A stretch of 64,000 nucleotides of DNA from Methanocella_A sp963769045 (GCA_963769045.1 CAVYKK010000029.1:124001-188000), one strand, 5' to 3'. Shown: positions 7,945 to 16,665, counted from the stretch's first letter. Notes: generated from the sequence alone by a model not told the origin. Program-made: numbers and translations.

Positions 7945-8562
7945 ATGCGTTACGGCCTCTACGTGATCACCGATGAAAAATTATCTAAAGGGCTGACCCA
8001 CCCGCAGATCGCCCGCCTCGCCATCGCCGGCGGCGCGGACGTCATCCAGTTGAGGGACAAGACCTGCGACTGCACCTATTTCGGGCGCTGTGCAGCCGAG
8101 ATCAAAGACATCGCGAAAGAAGCAGGCGTGCCGTTCATCGTGAACGACAGACTGGACATCGCGCTACAGACCGGAGCGGACGGCGTGCACCTCGGCCAGG
8201 GGGACATGCCGCTGAAGTTCGCCCGGAGAGTAGCACCAAAGGGATTCGTCATCGGCATTTCCGCCGGCACGCTCCGGGAGGCGCTGGAGGCGGAGCATGA
8301 CGGGGCCGATTACATAGGCCTGGGACCGGTGTTCTCCACGACGTCGAAAGACGATGCGGGGGCTGTATGTGGCCTGGAGCTGTTGAAAGAAGCGCTGTCC
8401 CGCGTGTCAATACCCATCGTGGCTATCGGCGGCATCGGCACACATAACGCAGCAGACGTCATCGCTGCCGGGGCCGATGGCATAGCCGTGATCTCTGCCG
8501 TCGTCAGCCAGGACGATGTCGCCGGGGCCGCCCGCGCGCTAAAAATTATCATCAATGGCTAA
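7945..8562 (+). CDS. thiE: Thiamine-phosphate synthase ThiE
   Basis: ThiE joins the pyrimidine and thiazole phosphates into thiamine phosphate. The 205-residue TIM-barrel protein shows the diagnostic stretches YVITDE, GADVIQLRDK, FIVNDRLDIALQTGADGVHLGQGDMP, ADYIGLGPVFSTTSK (phosphate and pyrophosphate loop) and IVAIGGIG...AAGADGIAVISAV. Its ATG directly follows the thiM stop (TAG-ATG), indicating translational coupling. Together the two genes give thiazole salvage and condensation; the pyrimidine branch is not in this window. Confidence 0.95.
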   Translation: MRYGLYVITDEKLSKGLTHPQIARLAIAGGADVIQLRDKTCDCTYFGRCAAEIKDIAKEAGVPFIVNDRLDIALQTGADGVHLGQGDMPLKFARRVAPKGFVIGISAGTLREALEAEHDGADYIGLGPVFSTTSKDDAGAVCGLELLKEALSRVSIPIVAIGGIGTHNAADVIAAGADGIAVISAVVSQDDVAGAARALKIIING

Positions 8563-8676
8563 AGCATACGACCATTCGCCAGTTATTCTTTTGTAAATAT
8601 TTTTTTCTATTACATCAAAACCTAATTTACTATTTGTTTCAAAAAATATAAGTTAATTTGTTTTAATAATATTGAT

Positions 8677-8698
8677 TGTCCGGGGCAACAGCCGGACA
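8677..8698 (+). promoter_or_regulatory. Hairpin before the 38-aa membrane peptide gene
   Basis: TGTCCGG (8677-8683) and CCGGACA (8692-8698) pair perfectly with an 8-base loop, 19 bases before the small ORF start. The surrounding 8590-8675 stretch is strongly AT-rich and probably contains the promoter. No other gene is visible in 8563-8717. Confidence 0.4.
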
Positions 8699-8717
8699 GG
8701 AATAGTTTGGGGTATTT

Positions 8718-8834
8718 ATGGGAAATAATTCGAAGATGCGTGAGAGGGAGTTCCCTTTCACAGGGAGAGAGGCGGCAGTAATCCTCGCGCTCTACACTTT
8801 GCTGATCATCTCGATCACAATTACTTTACTGTAG
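8718..8834 (+). CDS. Small single-span membrane peptide (38 aa), unknown
   Basis: ATG 8718 follows TTTGGGG (8706-8712), a fair ribosome-binding sequence, and the ORF runs 38 codons to TAG at 8832-8834. The peptide has a charged N-terminus (MGNNSKMREREF) and one hydrophobic helix (AAVILALYTLLIISITITLL) ending at the C-terminus, as in small regulatory or accessory membrane peptides. It is the only reading frame in the 400 bases between thiE and the archaeosortase gene. No homologue is recognised. A link to the archaeosortase downstream is only positional. Confidence 0.5.
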   Translation: MGNNSKMREREFPFTGREAAVILALYTLLIISITITLL

Positions 8835-8967
8835 CCTGGCAGACGGGCCTCTGGTATAAACTTTTTAATATGCAATATCATAATTGCCGTGTTACCGGAT
8901 ATTCTGGCGCATCGAAAAGAATATGAACAGCCGCCGCCTTATGCTTACCTGCCAGGGATAGGAGAAC

Positions 8968-9870
8968 ATGGACGTCAGCAGCATTTTGACACAGGCGTTT
9001 AACGCAATGTTATGGGTATCACTGCTTGCCCTCGTCGTCGCATCAGTCCTGCCGAAACGATGGGGCAGGTACGTGGCGGCCTCCGGCTGGGTCGTTTTCG
9101 GACTCTACTGGGGCCTGTCGACGCCGAACTTTTACTTCCACGAGAACAACATCATGTACACGGTCGCCTGCCTCATCGCAATTCCGGCGACGTGCTATGC
9201 AGCATACATTCTCATCCGCTACGGGCGGGAATCCCTGATGGTCCTGACCCGGGCCGCGGCCATCGCCAGTATCTTCTACTTCCCGTTCGATATTATCTCA
9301 AGCCTGAACCAGTGGCTGATCGAAGCGACGACGACCATCGTATTCGCCATCGTCACCGGGCTCGGGGAGCCGGCGTTCCGCATGTTCTCAGAGGGGGGCA
9401 TGAACGACGTGATCAATCTCCACGGCAATCAGGTGCAAATCATCCTGGCCTGTACGGCCATCCAGAGCATCGCGATCTTCGTGGGCGTCGTAGGTTCGGT
9501 ACGCGTCGAGTGGAAGCGATGGCTGGCCGCCTTAGTCATCTCAGTGCCCGTCATATATGTGCTTAACCTGATACGGGACGTGTTCGTCATCCTGGCCTTC
9601 GGCAACCAGTGGTTCCAGATCATGCCGGACACGATCATGGGCTGGACCGGGAAGACAGTGGACTACACCAGCTTCTTCTGGGCGCACAATGTACTGGCGG
9701 AGACCGGATCGCTGATCGCCCTCGTAGTCATCTCCTACGCAGTGATGACACTGATGCCTGAGCTGCTCACGTACCTGATGGATATCATCAACCTGATCAA
9801 GCTGCAGAACATCAAGAAAATGCTGAAAGGCCAGGAAGTGCCTGTGGCGCCTCTGCAGCGGACGAAGTAA
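8968..9870 (+). CDS. artA: Archaeosortase A
   Basis: ArtA is a membrane transpeptidase that removes the PGF-CTERM tail of surface proteins such as S-layer glycoprotein and helps attach them to membrane lipid. The 300-residue protein has about eight membrane spans. The exosortase/archaeosortase catalytic triad is visible in order: Cys in LACTAIQS (near residue 155), Arg in LNLIRDVF (near 196) and His in FFWAHNVLAE (near 235). GGAGA lies just before the ATG at 8968. No PGF-CTERM substrate is seen in the window, so targets must lie elsewhere. Confidence 0.9.
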   Translation: MDVSSILTQAFNAMLWVSLLALVVASVLPKRWGRYVAASGWVVFGLYWGLSTPNFYFHENNIMYTVACLIAIPATCYAAYILIRYGRESLMVLTRAAAIASIFYFPFDIISSLNQWLIEATTTIVFAIVTGLGEPAFRMFSEGGMNDVINLHGNQVQIILACTAIQSIAIFVGVVGSVRVEWKRWLAALVISVPVIYVLNLIRDVFVILAFGNQWFQIMPDTIMGWTGKTVDYTSFFWAHNVLAETGSLIALVVISYAVMTLMPELLTYLMDIINLIKLQNIKKMLKGQEVPVAPLQRTK

Positions 9871-9885
9871 TCGGTTTAATGGCAC

Positions 9886-9917
9886 GGCAGGCGCATGCGC
9901 GCGCGAGCGGACAGGCG
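9886..9917. repeat. Family C GC-rich dispersed repeat
   Basis: A short GC-rich element with the core GCATGCGCGCGCGAGCGGAC just after the archaeosortase stop, between two convergent genes. Similar cores occur at 52961-52993, 55753-55784, 40839-40872 and, inverted, 31792-31826. Confidence 0.5.
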
Positions 9918-9931
9918 GATCCACGATGTCG

Positions 9932-12178
9932 CTATTGTGATACCCGGCTCTTCACTCGCCCGAGGGCAAACTCGATATGTTCTCTTTGTTGCTCGTTAAT
10001 AGAATACGCAGGGCTGCCGTCCGGTTTCGCATTTTTATCTACAATGCCCCTCTGTACCAACTCCCGTAAATTCCGGCTGACAGCGCTCTCCTGTGCGTCC
10101 AGTGCCAGCGAGAGTTCCCGGCTCGTGACGCCGGGCTTTGCCAGCAATAGACCAAGCACTTTTCCCATACCCTCGCGCCTGACGAGGGATACTGCCTGCT
10201 GTTGCGCCTCGCTGTAGGTCTTCGAGTTGGTGAAATAGCGGATGTATTTCCCGTCGGCCTTGTAGGTGATGATCTTGTGGTTCAGGCCAAGGATAAGCAG
10301 GTGATACCGGATGGTGCCGAGGTTTACGTCCAGTCCCCTGACCATGTCGCGGACCGTCAGGCCGGGGTTGTCGGCAATGTATTTCATTACACTGTTGCGG
10401 TTCTCGTTCTTGTCCAGGCGGCCCCTGGCCCGGGCGACTGATCCGATGAGCAGGAATCTCGCGACCAGGTACACAATGGCCAGTAGTGCCAGGCCTCCAC
10501 CGATCTTCGCGGCATTTTCGACATAGAACCCGCCATTCCGGGTGCTGTAGTACAGCGTGCTGTTGTTCACGGCCATCGAGGTCACGAGCGAACTCAACGG
10601 CTTTTCCCAGAGCAGAGTGCCGTTATCGGCAATTGCGTAGAGGCCGTTGGCATAATAGTATTTGCTGTCCTGGATCGGGTACTGCCAGTTGAACGCATAA
10701 TAGTTCAGGTAGAGCGCATCGTTTCCCGGCGCCAGACGGATGCCCCAGTTACAGACGATGCCCTTTGGAGAGATCGCGATCGTCTGCTGGTCGGATATCT
10801 GATCGCGCTGGTGATCGACCCCGACCGCTCTCGTCTTCGTTTCCGAGCTGTTGAAGAAGGGATAATACAGCGACAGTCCGCCCAGCAGGAAAGAGTTGAC
10901 GTCGTCCCCGGTGACAGTCATCTCGGATGCCCCGGGGGCAATGGTGCGGTTCCAGAGGTACCGATCCTCGAGCAGGTTGTACGCCGATATGCGGACGGTC
11001 ATCAGGTCTTGCTTTTTCACCTGGTCGATCGGCCGGTCGAAATCGTAATCGATGAAATATACGACACCATCCTCGTATCCTCTGAGCGTGGCGTTGTGGT
11101 CTGTCACGTCCCGGTGGATTTCTTTCCCGTCGGGCGTGATGATATTGACATACCGGGGGTACGTGTGGAACAGGAAGTACAGATTGCCCTGCGAGTCGAC
11201 CGGCATGGCCTCGAGCGGCGAGAAGCCGCTGTACGGGAACGTCTTCGACCATATGATGCTGCCGTTCGTGCTCAGCCGGATGACCCCGCCGTCGACCCAG
11301 GCGTACAATGAGCCGTCCTGGTAGGGCAGGACGGAGTTAAACGACTCCGACTGCAGGTAGTTGAACTGGTAACCGGTCATGTCATAGATCGTCTGGCCCA
11401 GGTCCTTCTGCCAGTACAACGTGCCGTTAGGGTAATACCCTTCGATGACCCCGTAGTACGCCGACCCGTCAAAGTCGTTGACTGAGCGCTTGACAGCGTA
11501 GATATTACCTTGTTCGTCGACCGTAGGGGGACCGGAAATGTCTGTGATATTGAACAGGGCACGCCCTTCGGCATCAAATACGGTGACGACCTGATCCGGG
11601 ATGTTATATATGGCACGTCCTTCGGCGTCGAATACGGTGGTAAACTGGCCCAGGTAGTAGTATACCCGGCCGCCGCTTGAGTAAAGGGATTCCGCGAAGA
11701 CCATACCAGTCGTTACTGGCATGTCCTTGATCCAGAGTAACCTGCCGCCCGCCGACACGGCCATTATAGCCCGTTTGCCATTCGCAACGTTACCACCGTC
11801 GACGGCTACCCGGTACTCTGCCGGACCGTCGTACTTCGAGGTCGTCTGGTTATCTGCCGCGTAGAGGTACATGTATATCGCGTGATCGTCGGCGGCGTAG
11901 ATTTGTTTCGAGACCATCCACGGCCCGGGCACCTCGAACTCCCACTTTAGGTTTCCGCCCATGTCAACCGCGTAGACGGTATTGCCGTTCTCGCCCCCGA
12001 ACAGGTAAAGAGTGCCATCATCCGTCATGAACATTTTTAACGCCTGGCCGCCGGAGACGCTCCAGTTGCCATGGCCGGATATCTGATCAGGCCCCTGCAT
12101 GACAATGATAAACAGGACTGCACACAGTAAGACGAGTATCATCAGGATGACTGCTTCAAAGGCTCCGGCTCTCGACAT
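9932..12178 (-). CDS. Transmembrane one-component regulator: external PQQ-like beta-propeller plus cytoplasmic winged helices (paralogue 1)
   Basis: A 748-residue protein with four parts: an N-terminal membrane span (residues about 9-29), a long exported region (about 35-555) of repeated propeller blades with GTLYLFGGENGNTVYAVD and similar GxxYAxD strands, a second span (about 560-580) followed by ARARGRLDKNENR, and two winged-helix domains (about 595-650 and 656-725; PGLTVRDMVRGLDVNLGTIR, PGVTSRELSLALDAQESAVS). The likely topology puts the propeller outside and the DNA-binding part inside, so it could read an external ligand and act on promoters directly. It is about as similar to the next gene as a recent duplicate. 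A palindrome covers its own TATA box. Confidence 0.8.
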   Translation of the reverse strand: MSRAGAFEAVILMILVLLCAVLFIIVMQGPDQISGHGNWSVSGGQALKMFMTDDGTLYLFGGENGNTVYAVDMGGNLKWEFEVPGPWMVSKQIYAADDHAIYMYLYAADNQTTSKYDGPAEYRVAVDGGNVANGKRAIMAVSAGGRLLWIKDMPVTTGMVFAESLYSSGGRVYYYLGQFTTVFDAEGRAIYNIPDQVVTVFDAEGRALFNITDISGPPTVDEQGNIYAVKRSVNDFDGSAYYGVIEGYYPNGTLYWQKDLGQTIYDMTGYQFNYLQSESFNSVLPYQDGSLYAWVDGGVIRLSTNGSIIWSKTFPYSGFSPLEAMPVDSQGNLYFLFHTYPRYVNIITPDGKEIHRDVTDHNATLRGYEDGVVYFIDYDFDRPIDQVKKQDLMTVRISAYNLLEDRYLWNRTIAPGASEMTVTGDDVNSFLLGGLSLYYPFFNSSETKTRAVGVDHQRDQISDQQTIAISPKGIVCNWGIRLAPGNDALYLNYYAFNWQYPIQDSKYYYANGLYAIADNGTLLWEKPLSSLVTSMAVNNSTLYYSTRNGGFYVENAAKIGGGLALLAIVYLVARFLLIGSVARARGRLDKNENRNSVMKYIADNPGLTVRDMVRGLDVNLGTIRYHLLILGLNHKIITYKADGKYIRYFTNSKTYSEAQQQAVSLVRREGMGKVLGLLLAKPGVTSRELSLALDAQESAVSRNLRELVQRGIVDKNAKPDGSPAYSINEQQREHIEFALGRVKSRVSQ

Positions 12179-12204
12179 GTTTTACACCGATCATTACACC
12201 CCCT

Positions 12205-12223
12205 GAAGCTTAAATATAGCTTC
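12205..12223 (-). promoter_or_regulatory. Palindromic operator overlapping the TATA box of paralogue 1
   Basis: On the minus strand the sequence reads GAAGCTATATTTAAGCTTC, a palindrome with 6-bp arms around a 7-base AT core that is itself the TATA box. It lies 27-45 bases before the start of the gene at 12178. Binding of a dimeric winged-helix protein here would block transcription factor access. A near copy lies at 14471-14489, before the second paralogue. Confidence 0.6.
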
Positions 12224-12276
12224 TCTCCCCATTTGTTAATGATCAGGGAATATATCGGAGAGCAGGTATCCTGCGC

Positions 12277-14445
12277 TTAAGGGCCGATGCGTTTCAGCGC
12301 CAGCTCGATCGGGCCGATGCGATCTTCCCTGATCGAATAGGCGATATTGCCCCCTCCCGCGGGTTCCCGGGTCACGATGCCATCTGCAACTAACTCCTTC
12401 ATATACCGGGAAACGGCGCTCTCGCGCATGCCCAGGTCCCGGGAGAGGTCCTGGTTCGACAGTCGGCGTTTATCCGCAAGAAGTTTCAGTACCTTTCTCA
12501 TGCCATCCCGCCGGATCAGCGACAGCACGAGCTGCTCGTCCTGGCTGTACGAGCCCGAGTTTTTAAAATACCTGACGTGTTTACGGCCTTCATTATAAGT
12601 GATAATCTTGTGGTTCAGGCCCAGGATAAGCAAGTGATATCGGATGGTGCCGAGGTTTACACCTAAGCCACGGGCAATGTCCCGGGCCGTCAGGCCGGGG
12701 TTGTCGGCGATATACTGCATCAGGCTGTTGCGGTTCTCGTTCTTATCGAGCCGGCTCCTCGCTCGCGCGATCGAGCCGATAACGAAGAACCGGGCTATCA
12801 GGTAAACGATGGCGAGCAGCGCCAGGCCCCCGCCGATCTTCGCCGCGTTCTCGACGTAGAACCCGCCGTTCACGGTGCCATAGTAAAGCGTGCTGTTGTT
12901 CACGGCCATCGAGGTGACGAGCGAGCCCAACGGCTTCACCCACAACAGCGTACCGTTATCGGCAATCGCATAAAGGCTGTTGGCATAGATACAGGCAGTC
13001 TGATTGTTGATGATCGGCTTCTGCCAGTTGAACGAATAATAGTCCAGGTAGAGGGTATCAGTCCCCTGTGCCATGTGAATACCCCAGTTGCAGACGAGCC
13101 CTTTAGACTGCATGATCATCACCTGCTCGTCCGAGTCGGCATCATGGCGGCCCCTGAGGATAATCGACTGCTTTATCGTATCCCAGTTACCCAGGGACGT
13201 CCCTAATTCTGACTGTAATACTTCCGCTCCGTCCCCTGCAATTGTGATCTCTGAAGCACCCGGAGCAAAAGTGAGGTTCCAGAGATAGCGATCTTCGAGC
13301 ACGTTATATGCCGAGATGCTGGCGGACATGAGGTCGCCTTTTTCCACCCGGTCGACCGTCGTACCGTTGAAAGAGTAATCGACGAAATAGATGGACCCGT
13401 CGGCCAGCCCGGGGAACGTCGCGTTGTGTGCCGTGACTTCGCGCAGAATTTCCCTGCCGTCCGGGGTGACAATGTCGATGTAAGGGGGGTACGCGTGGAA
13501 CAGGTAGTAAAGATTGCCCTGCGAGTCGATCGGCATGGCCTCCAGGGGCTCACAGCCGTTATAGGGGAACGTTTTCGACCGGATGATGCTCCCGTTGGTG
13601 CTCAGCTTTACGGTACCATTATTCACCCAGGCGTATAACAGATCATCCTGGTATAGCAGGACGCTGTTAAACGGTGTAATTTTACCGTAATTTATCATGC
13701 TATAGATCGTGCTGTCCAGATCCTGACGCCAGTACAGTGAGCCGTCAGGATAATAGGCTTCTATGATACTACCCGACCCGTGCCCGCCATGTGAATCGAA
13801 TGACTCCTTCACTACATAGATATTGCCGTGCTCGTCGACGGTCGGAGGGCCGTGGATATCGGTGATATTGAACTGTGCCCTGCCATACCTGTCGAGGACC
13901 ATGACGGAATTGTTAAAGTAATAATAAGCGTGCCCGCCGCATGCATAAACGGACCAGCTGCCGTAACCGCCCGTCGAATCGGGCACTTCGGTGCACCACA
14001 GGATTTTTCCTTTGTCGGAAACGGCCATGATGCCCCTTCTGCCTTCGATAACCTGGCTACCTTCCAGAGCAGCCTCAAAGAAAGCCACATCGTCATACTG
14101 GGACGCGCGCATAATATCAAATGCGTAAAGGTACAGATAGATAACCCCGCGGTCGGCGGCAAAGACCTTTTTAGATACCCGCCATTGATCGGGTACCTCC
14201 AGCTCCCATTTCTTATTGCCACCGCTGTCCATGGCATAGATCGTATTGCCGCACTCGCCTCCGAACAGGTATATCGTGCCATCGTCCGCTACGAATATCT
14301 TAGCGACGGGGCCGCTGTTGGTCAGGTTCCAGCCATCGTTGCCCGACGGGTAGCCTGTTCCCGTGGTGACCATGACAAGTACGATGGCGAACAAAAATAC
14401 AAGAATGACGACCATAACGGCTTCGAAAGTCCCTGCTCTTGGCAT
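12277..14445 (-). CDS. Transmembrane propeller/winged-helix regulator (paralogue 2)
   Basis: A 722-residue paralogue of the preceding gene with the same order: N-terminal span (GTFEAVMVVILVFLFAIVLV), exported PQQ-like propeller (GTIYLFGGECGNTIYAMD and recurring YAW, NGT, SxGSI blades), second span (GGGLALLAIVYLIARFFVIG) and two winged helices (PGLTARDIARGLGVNLGTIR; RRLSNQDLSRDLGMRESAVS). The juxtamembrane and first winged-helix segments are nearly identical between the paralogues, while the propeller differs more, suggesting different ligands with shared DNA targets. ATG 14445 matches the start of paralogue 1; a GTG at 14454 would add three residues. Its leader GATCGGTGCGTAAC before the ATG resembles that of paralogue 1. 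Confidence 0.8.
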   Translation of the reverse strand: MPRAGTFEAVMVVILVFLFAIVLVMVTTGTGYPSGNDGWNLTNSGPVAKIFVADDGTIYLFGGECGNTIYAMDSGGNKKWELEVPDQWRVSKKVFAADRGVIYLYLYAFDIMRASQYDDVAFFEAALEGSQVIEGRRGIMAVSDKGKILWCTEVPDSTGGYGSWSVYACGGHAYYYFNNSVMVLDRYGRAQFNITDIHGPPTVDEHGNIYVVKESFDSHGGHGSGSIIEAYYPDGSLYWRQDLDSTIYSMINYGKITPFNSVLLYQDDLLYAWVNNGTVKLSTNGSIIRSKTFPYNGCEPLEAMPIDSQGNLYYLFHAYPPYIDIVTPDGREILREVTAHNATFPGLADGSIYFVDYSFNGTTVDRVEKGDLMSASISAYNVLEDRYLWNLTFAPGASEITIAGDGAEVLQSELGTSLGNWDTIKQSIILRGRHDADSDEQVMIMQSKGLVCNWGIHMAQGTDTLYLDYYSFNWQKPIINNQTACIYANSLYAIADNGTLLWVKPLGSLVTSMAVNNSTLYYGTVNGGFYVENAAKIGGGLALLAIVYLIARFFVIGSIARARSRLDKNENRNSLMQYIADNPGLTARDIARGLGVNLGTIRYHLLILGLNHKIITYNEGRKHVRYFKNSGSYSQDEQLVLSLIRRDGMRKVLKLLADKRRLSNQDLSRDLGMRESAVSRYMKELVADGIVTREPAGGGNIAYSIREDRIGPIELALKRIGP

Positions 14446-14470
14446 GTTACGCACCGATCAATACTCCCCG

Positions 14471-14489
14471 GTAGCTTAAATATAGCTTC
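14471..14489. promoter_or_regulatory. Near-palindromic operator/TATA shared by paralogue 2 and the TraB gene
   Basis: GTAGCTTAAATATAGCTTC is a one-mismatch version of the palindrome at 12205-12223. It lies in the divergent 14446-14553 region and holds TATA-like sequence on both strands, so it could control both the regulator gene to the left and the TraB-family gene to the right. Confidence 0.55.
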
Positions 14490-14553
14490 TCTCCCAATGT
14501 GTGAAATCGTCGCCTGCAGATACGGCAGGCCCCGTTCTCACATAGCTAGATAT

Positions 14554-15399
14554 ATGCCCGCAGACACCGTATTTTCCTTCGTGAAGGACTGCCCGCTGAT
14601 CGTCAGACCGCTGGAAGACATCGATGTCGTGTTGCTGGGAAGCGTTCATTCGCTGCCCCGCAACGTGCCGCTCATCCTGCGCGAGATCGAGCGGTTCTCA
14701 CCTGACTTCATCGGCATCGAGCTCACCGTACCCGACCGCCTGACCGGGTCGAAGGACGTCGATGCCGTAAGCGCCCGTTATGGCGACAGGCTGATCTGTC
14801 TCGACCGACCGCCGGAAGTCACTACGCTCAGGTACCTGTCGGATACGCCGCCGCCGGAGTACCTGAAGGAAGCCCTGTCCAAATACGCCTGGCTTCCCCT
14901 CAACCAGGCATCTATTTTCGCCTATAACTACCTGCACTGGCTGTACAGGGCATTGTTCGGCGACGCGTTCTATACATTCGGCTGGTCCATGGAAGACGAG
15001 AGACGCTTCATTTTCGAGCGGGACGAATACATGGCGGGGAAGCTCATCGAGCATATCAGGGGGCGAAGGGAACAGGGGTACCGTGACAGGTACGTTGTCC
15101 TTGTCGGCCGCCGCCACGTGGCCGGGATGGCCGTTATCCTCGACTTGTTCGCAGTGACAGGTGACATGGGCAGCTACTATGCGGGCGGTAAAGTCTATGA
15201 TGTGTTCAGCCTGCAGGAGCTGGAAGAGCCGTATACCGTCGATCGCGCGACGGCGGAGAATAACAATCTCAGGAACAGGCTCATCGAATCGCTGACATCA
15301 ACGATCTTCCTGCCATTGTACATGCTTTCAATATTTCTGGCACTGGCATTTGTCATGGCAGTGATAGCGGTCGCTGTCGTGCGACTGACGATTGGATAA
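14554..15399 (+). CDS. TraB-family protein with C-terminal membrane span
   Basis: A 281-residue TraB/PrgY-type protein. The family pattern is clear: DIDVVLLGSVHSLPRNV near the N-terminus, FIGIEL, an ERDEYMAGKLIEHI helix and VVLVGRRHVAGM. TraB relatives are erythromycin-esterase/EreA-ChaN-like folds; in bacteria the prototype shuts off peptide pheromone, but the biochemical role is not settled. A C-terminal hydrophobic helix (about 255-278) would anchor it in the membrane. ATG 14554 is used because the TATA box at 14475-14484 predicts a start of transcription near 14505; an in-frame ATG at 14497 would lie upstream of that. Divergent from paralogue 2 of the propeller regulators. Confidence 0.8.
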   Translation: MPADTVFSFVKDCPLIVRPLEDIDVVLLGSVHSLPRNVPLILREIERFSPDFIGIELTVPDRLTGSKDVDAVSARYGDRLICLDRPPEVTTLRYLSDTPPPEYLKEALSKYAWLPLNQASIFAYNYLHWLYRALFGDAFYTFGWSMEDERRFIFERDEYMAGKLIEHIRGRREQGYRDRYVVLVGRRHVAGMAVILDLFAVTGDMGSYYAGGKVYDVFSLQELEEPYTVDRATAENNNLRNRLIESLTSTIFLPLYMLSIFLALAFVMAVIAVAVVRLTIG

Positions 15400-15402
15400 A
15401 GA

Positions 15403-15432
15403 GAAAGAGTTGCACAGCCTCTGTGGCCGTGC
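15403..15432. repeat. Possible family A remnant
   Basis: Just after the TraB stop, AGTTGCACAGCCTCTGTGG and a following GTGCATCTG resemble short pieces of family A. It may act as, or derive from, a 3' hairpin between convergent genes. Confidence 0.25.
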
Positions 15433-15458
15433 ATCTGTTATGTTTTTAAGGTCTGTGA

Positions 15459-15839
15459 TTATTGTCCGATGAGGACCGCGTTGACGTCGCCGTCCTGCCC
15501 GGGCCTGCTGGTGATCTTCGCCTTGCCAGCCTCGGTGGCGACGACTGCGCCCTTGGTGAGGATGTTACGCCTGACGAAGTTCTTGTTGGCGGGGTTGTCG
15601 GTGACCGTGGTCATCTTCATCCGCTGCGTCTTGCCCGTCTTGGGGTCAGTGACGTTGGCGAACTCTTCCTTGAGGATCTTGACCTTGGTACCATTGCCCA
15701 TGATGTTGACGACTTTATTCTTCGTGGGCCCGATGACCGGCTGCGTGATGTCCCTGCCGAGCTCGAACTTCCGCTTGCCGCGGTTGCTCTTGAGCCGGCC
15801 GCCGGTGGCCTTCCTGATCGATTTTCCCTGATATCTCAT
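15459..15839 (-). CDS. rps8e: 30S ribosomal protein S8e
   Basis: S8e is a small-subunit ribosomal protein shared by archaea and eukaryotes and absent from bacteria. The 126-residue protein has the expected archaeal length and the signature MRYQGKSIRKATGGR and KRKFELGRD at the N-terminus, with NIMGNGTKVKIL and KNFVRRNILTKGA in the centre. It is monocistronic here, ending convergent with the TraB gene. A start at the ATG 15839 fits the family N-terminus. Confidence 0.97.
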   Translation of the reverse strand: MRYQGKSIRKATGGRLKSNRGKRKFELGRDITQPVIGPTKNKVVNIMGNGTKVKILKEEFANVTDPKTGKTQRMKMTTVTDNPANKNFVRRNILTKGAVVATEAGKAKITSRPGQDGDVNAVLIGQ

Positions 15840-16243
15840 AATCTTAACCTTCTAATGATATTGAGTGATACCACCTGAAAGATGCGCTCATGGCATATAT
15901 AATTTGGTACGTCCAGGCTGTACCCGTTTCCGGGTAAGCCCGGCTGCATCCCTCTAATGTATGAAACATATATAAATAGATATTGGACGCGTTTACACGC
16001 CGGGAAATGTGATAAAAAATATTGGCGAGAGGACTGGACAGCCCGGGAATTATTGTATTTCATTATTCATATTGCTATCCCGGAAGGGGTTACTTGCATT
16101 TGGGCGCTAAACCCAGCACACGCATCATTTTCATTATCAGACACATTGGCGTCATATTAGTTTCACCGATCACAGGTCTGGCTACGGTCTATATAAGACT
16201 TATATTGCAATCATTGAACCGTTTAAAATGAACGGGAGATGAT
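15840..16243. other. Intergenic stretch with promoter elements only
   Basis: About 400 bases, AT-rich in parts, containing TATA-like sequences (15895-15903 reading to S8e, 15967-15977, 16188-16196). No convincing gene or structured RNA is seen. Confidence 0.5.
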
Positions 16244-16318
16244 ATGATAATGCAAAACGGCATACGTGGCAAGATGGCTGACGAGAGTAAGCGCCTGGAA
16301 AGGTTTTATAATAAATGA
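16244..16318 (+). CDS. Possible 24-aa small ORF before mscL
   Basis: ATG 16244 follows CGGGAGATGAT, a good ribosome-binding sequence, and TTTAAAA at 16222-16228 could be a TATA box. The 24-residue peptide is charged and hydrophilic (MADESKRLERFYNK at its end). It ends 32 bases before mscL. The size gives no statistical support; it could be a regulatory upstream ORF. Confidence 0.3.
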   Translation: MIMQNGIRGKMADESKRLERFYNK

Positions 16319-16350
16319 GGCTATAATTACTTAATAATTAGGCGGTTTAT

Positions 16351-16665
16351 ATGGGAATAATATCCGAGTTTAAGCTGTTTCTGGAAGAATATAAGGTAGT
16401 CGGCCTCGCAGTCGCTTTCATCATGGGTGCCGCGGTCACTGCACTGGTTACGTCGCTTGTCAGTGACATTATCATGCCGTTGATTAACCCGATTCTGTCT
16501 GCAGGGGGCTCGGACTGGAAGAACGCATCGCTTGATATCGGCAGCAAGGTTTCAGTCAAGTACGGCTCGTTCCTGGGCCAGCTGATCAACTTCATCATCA
16601 TCGCGTTCATCGTGTTCATGATCGCGAAGCTTGCGCTGGGCGAGAAGAAAGTCGCGAAAAAATAG
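16351..16665 (+). CDS. mscL: Large-conductance mechanosensitive channel MscL
   Basis: MscL is a homopentameric membrane channel that opens under membrane tension and releases solutes during hypo-osmotic shock. The 104-residue protein carries the first membrane helix with the conserved pore sequence VVGLAVAFIMGAAVTALVTS, a short external loop and the second helix NFIIIAFIVFMIAKLAL, ending in a basic tail (EKKVAKK). It is slightly shorter than many bacterial MscL proteins. A family A repeat starts six bases after the stop. Confidence 0.95.
   Translation: MGIISEFKLFLEEYKVVGLAVAFIMGAAVTALVTSLVSDIIMPLINPILSAGGSDWKNASLDIGSKVSVKYGSFLGQLINFIIIAFIVFMIAKLALGEKKVAKK

Noticed and set aside
8968..9870. 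PGF-CTERM substrate proteins for the archaeosortase in this window
   Set aside because: None of the exported proteins here ends in a PGF motif followed by a hydrophobic span and basic tail.
13828..14553. Extension of the TraB gene back through the propeller-regulator gene
   Set aside because: The upstream part is the antisense of the paralogue 2 coding region; the promoter at 14471-14489 places the true start at 14554 or, less likely, 14497.
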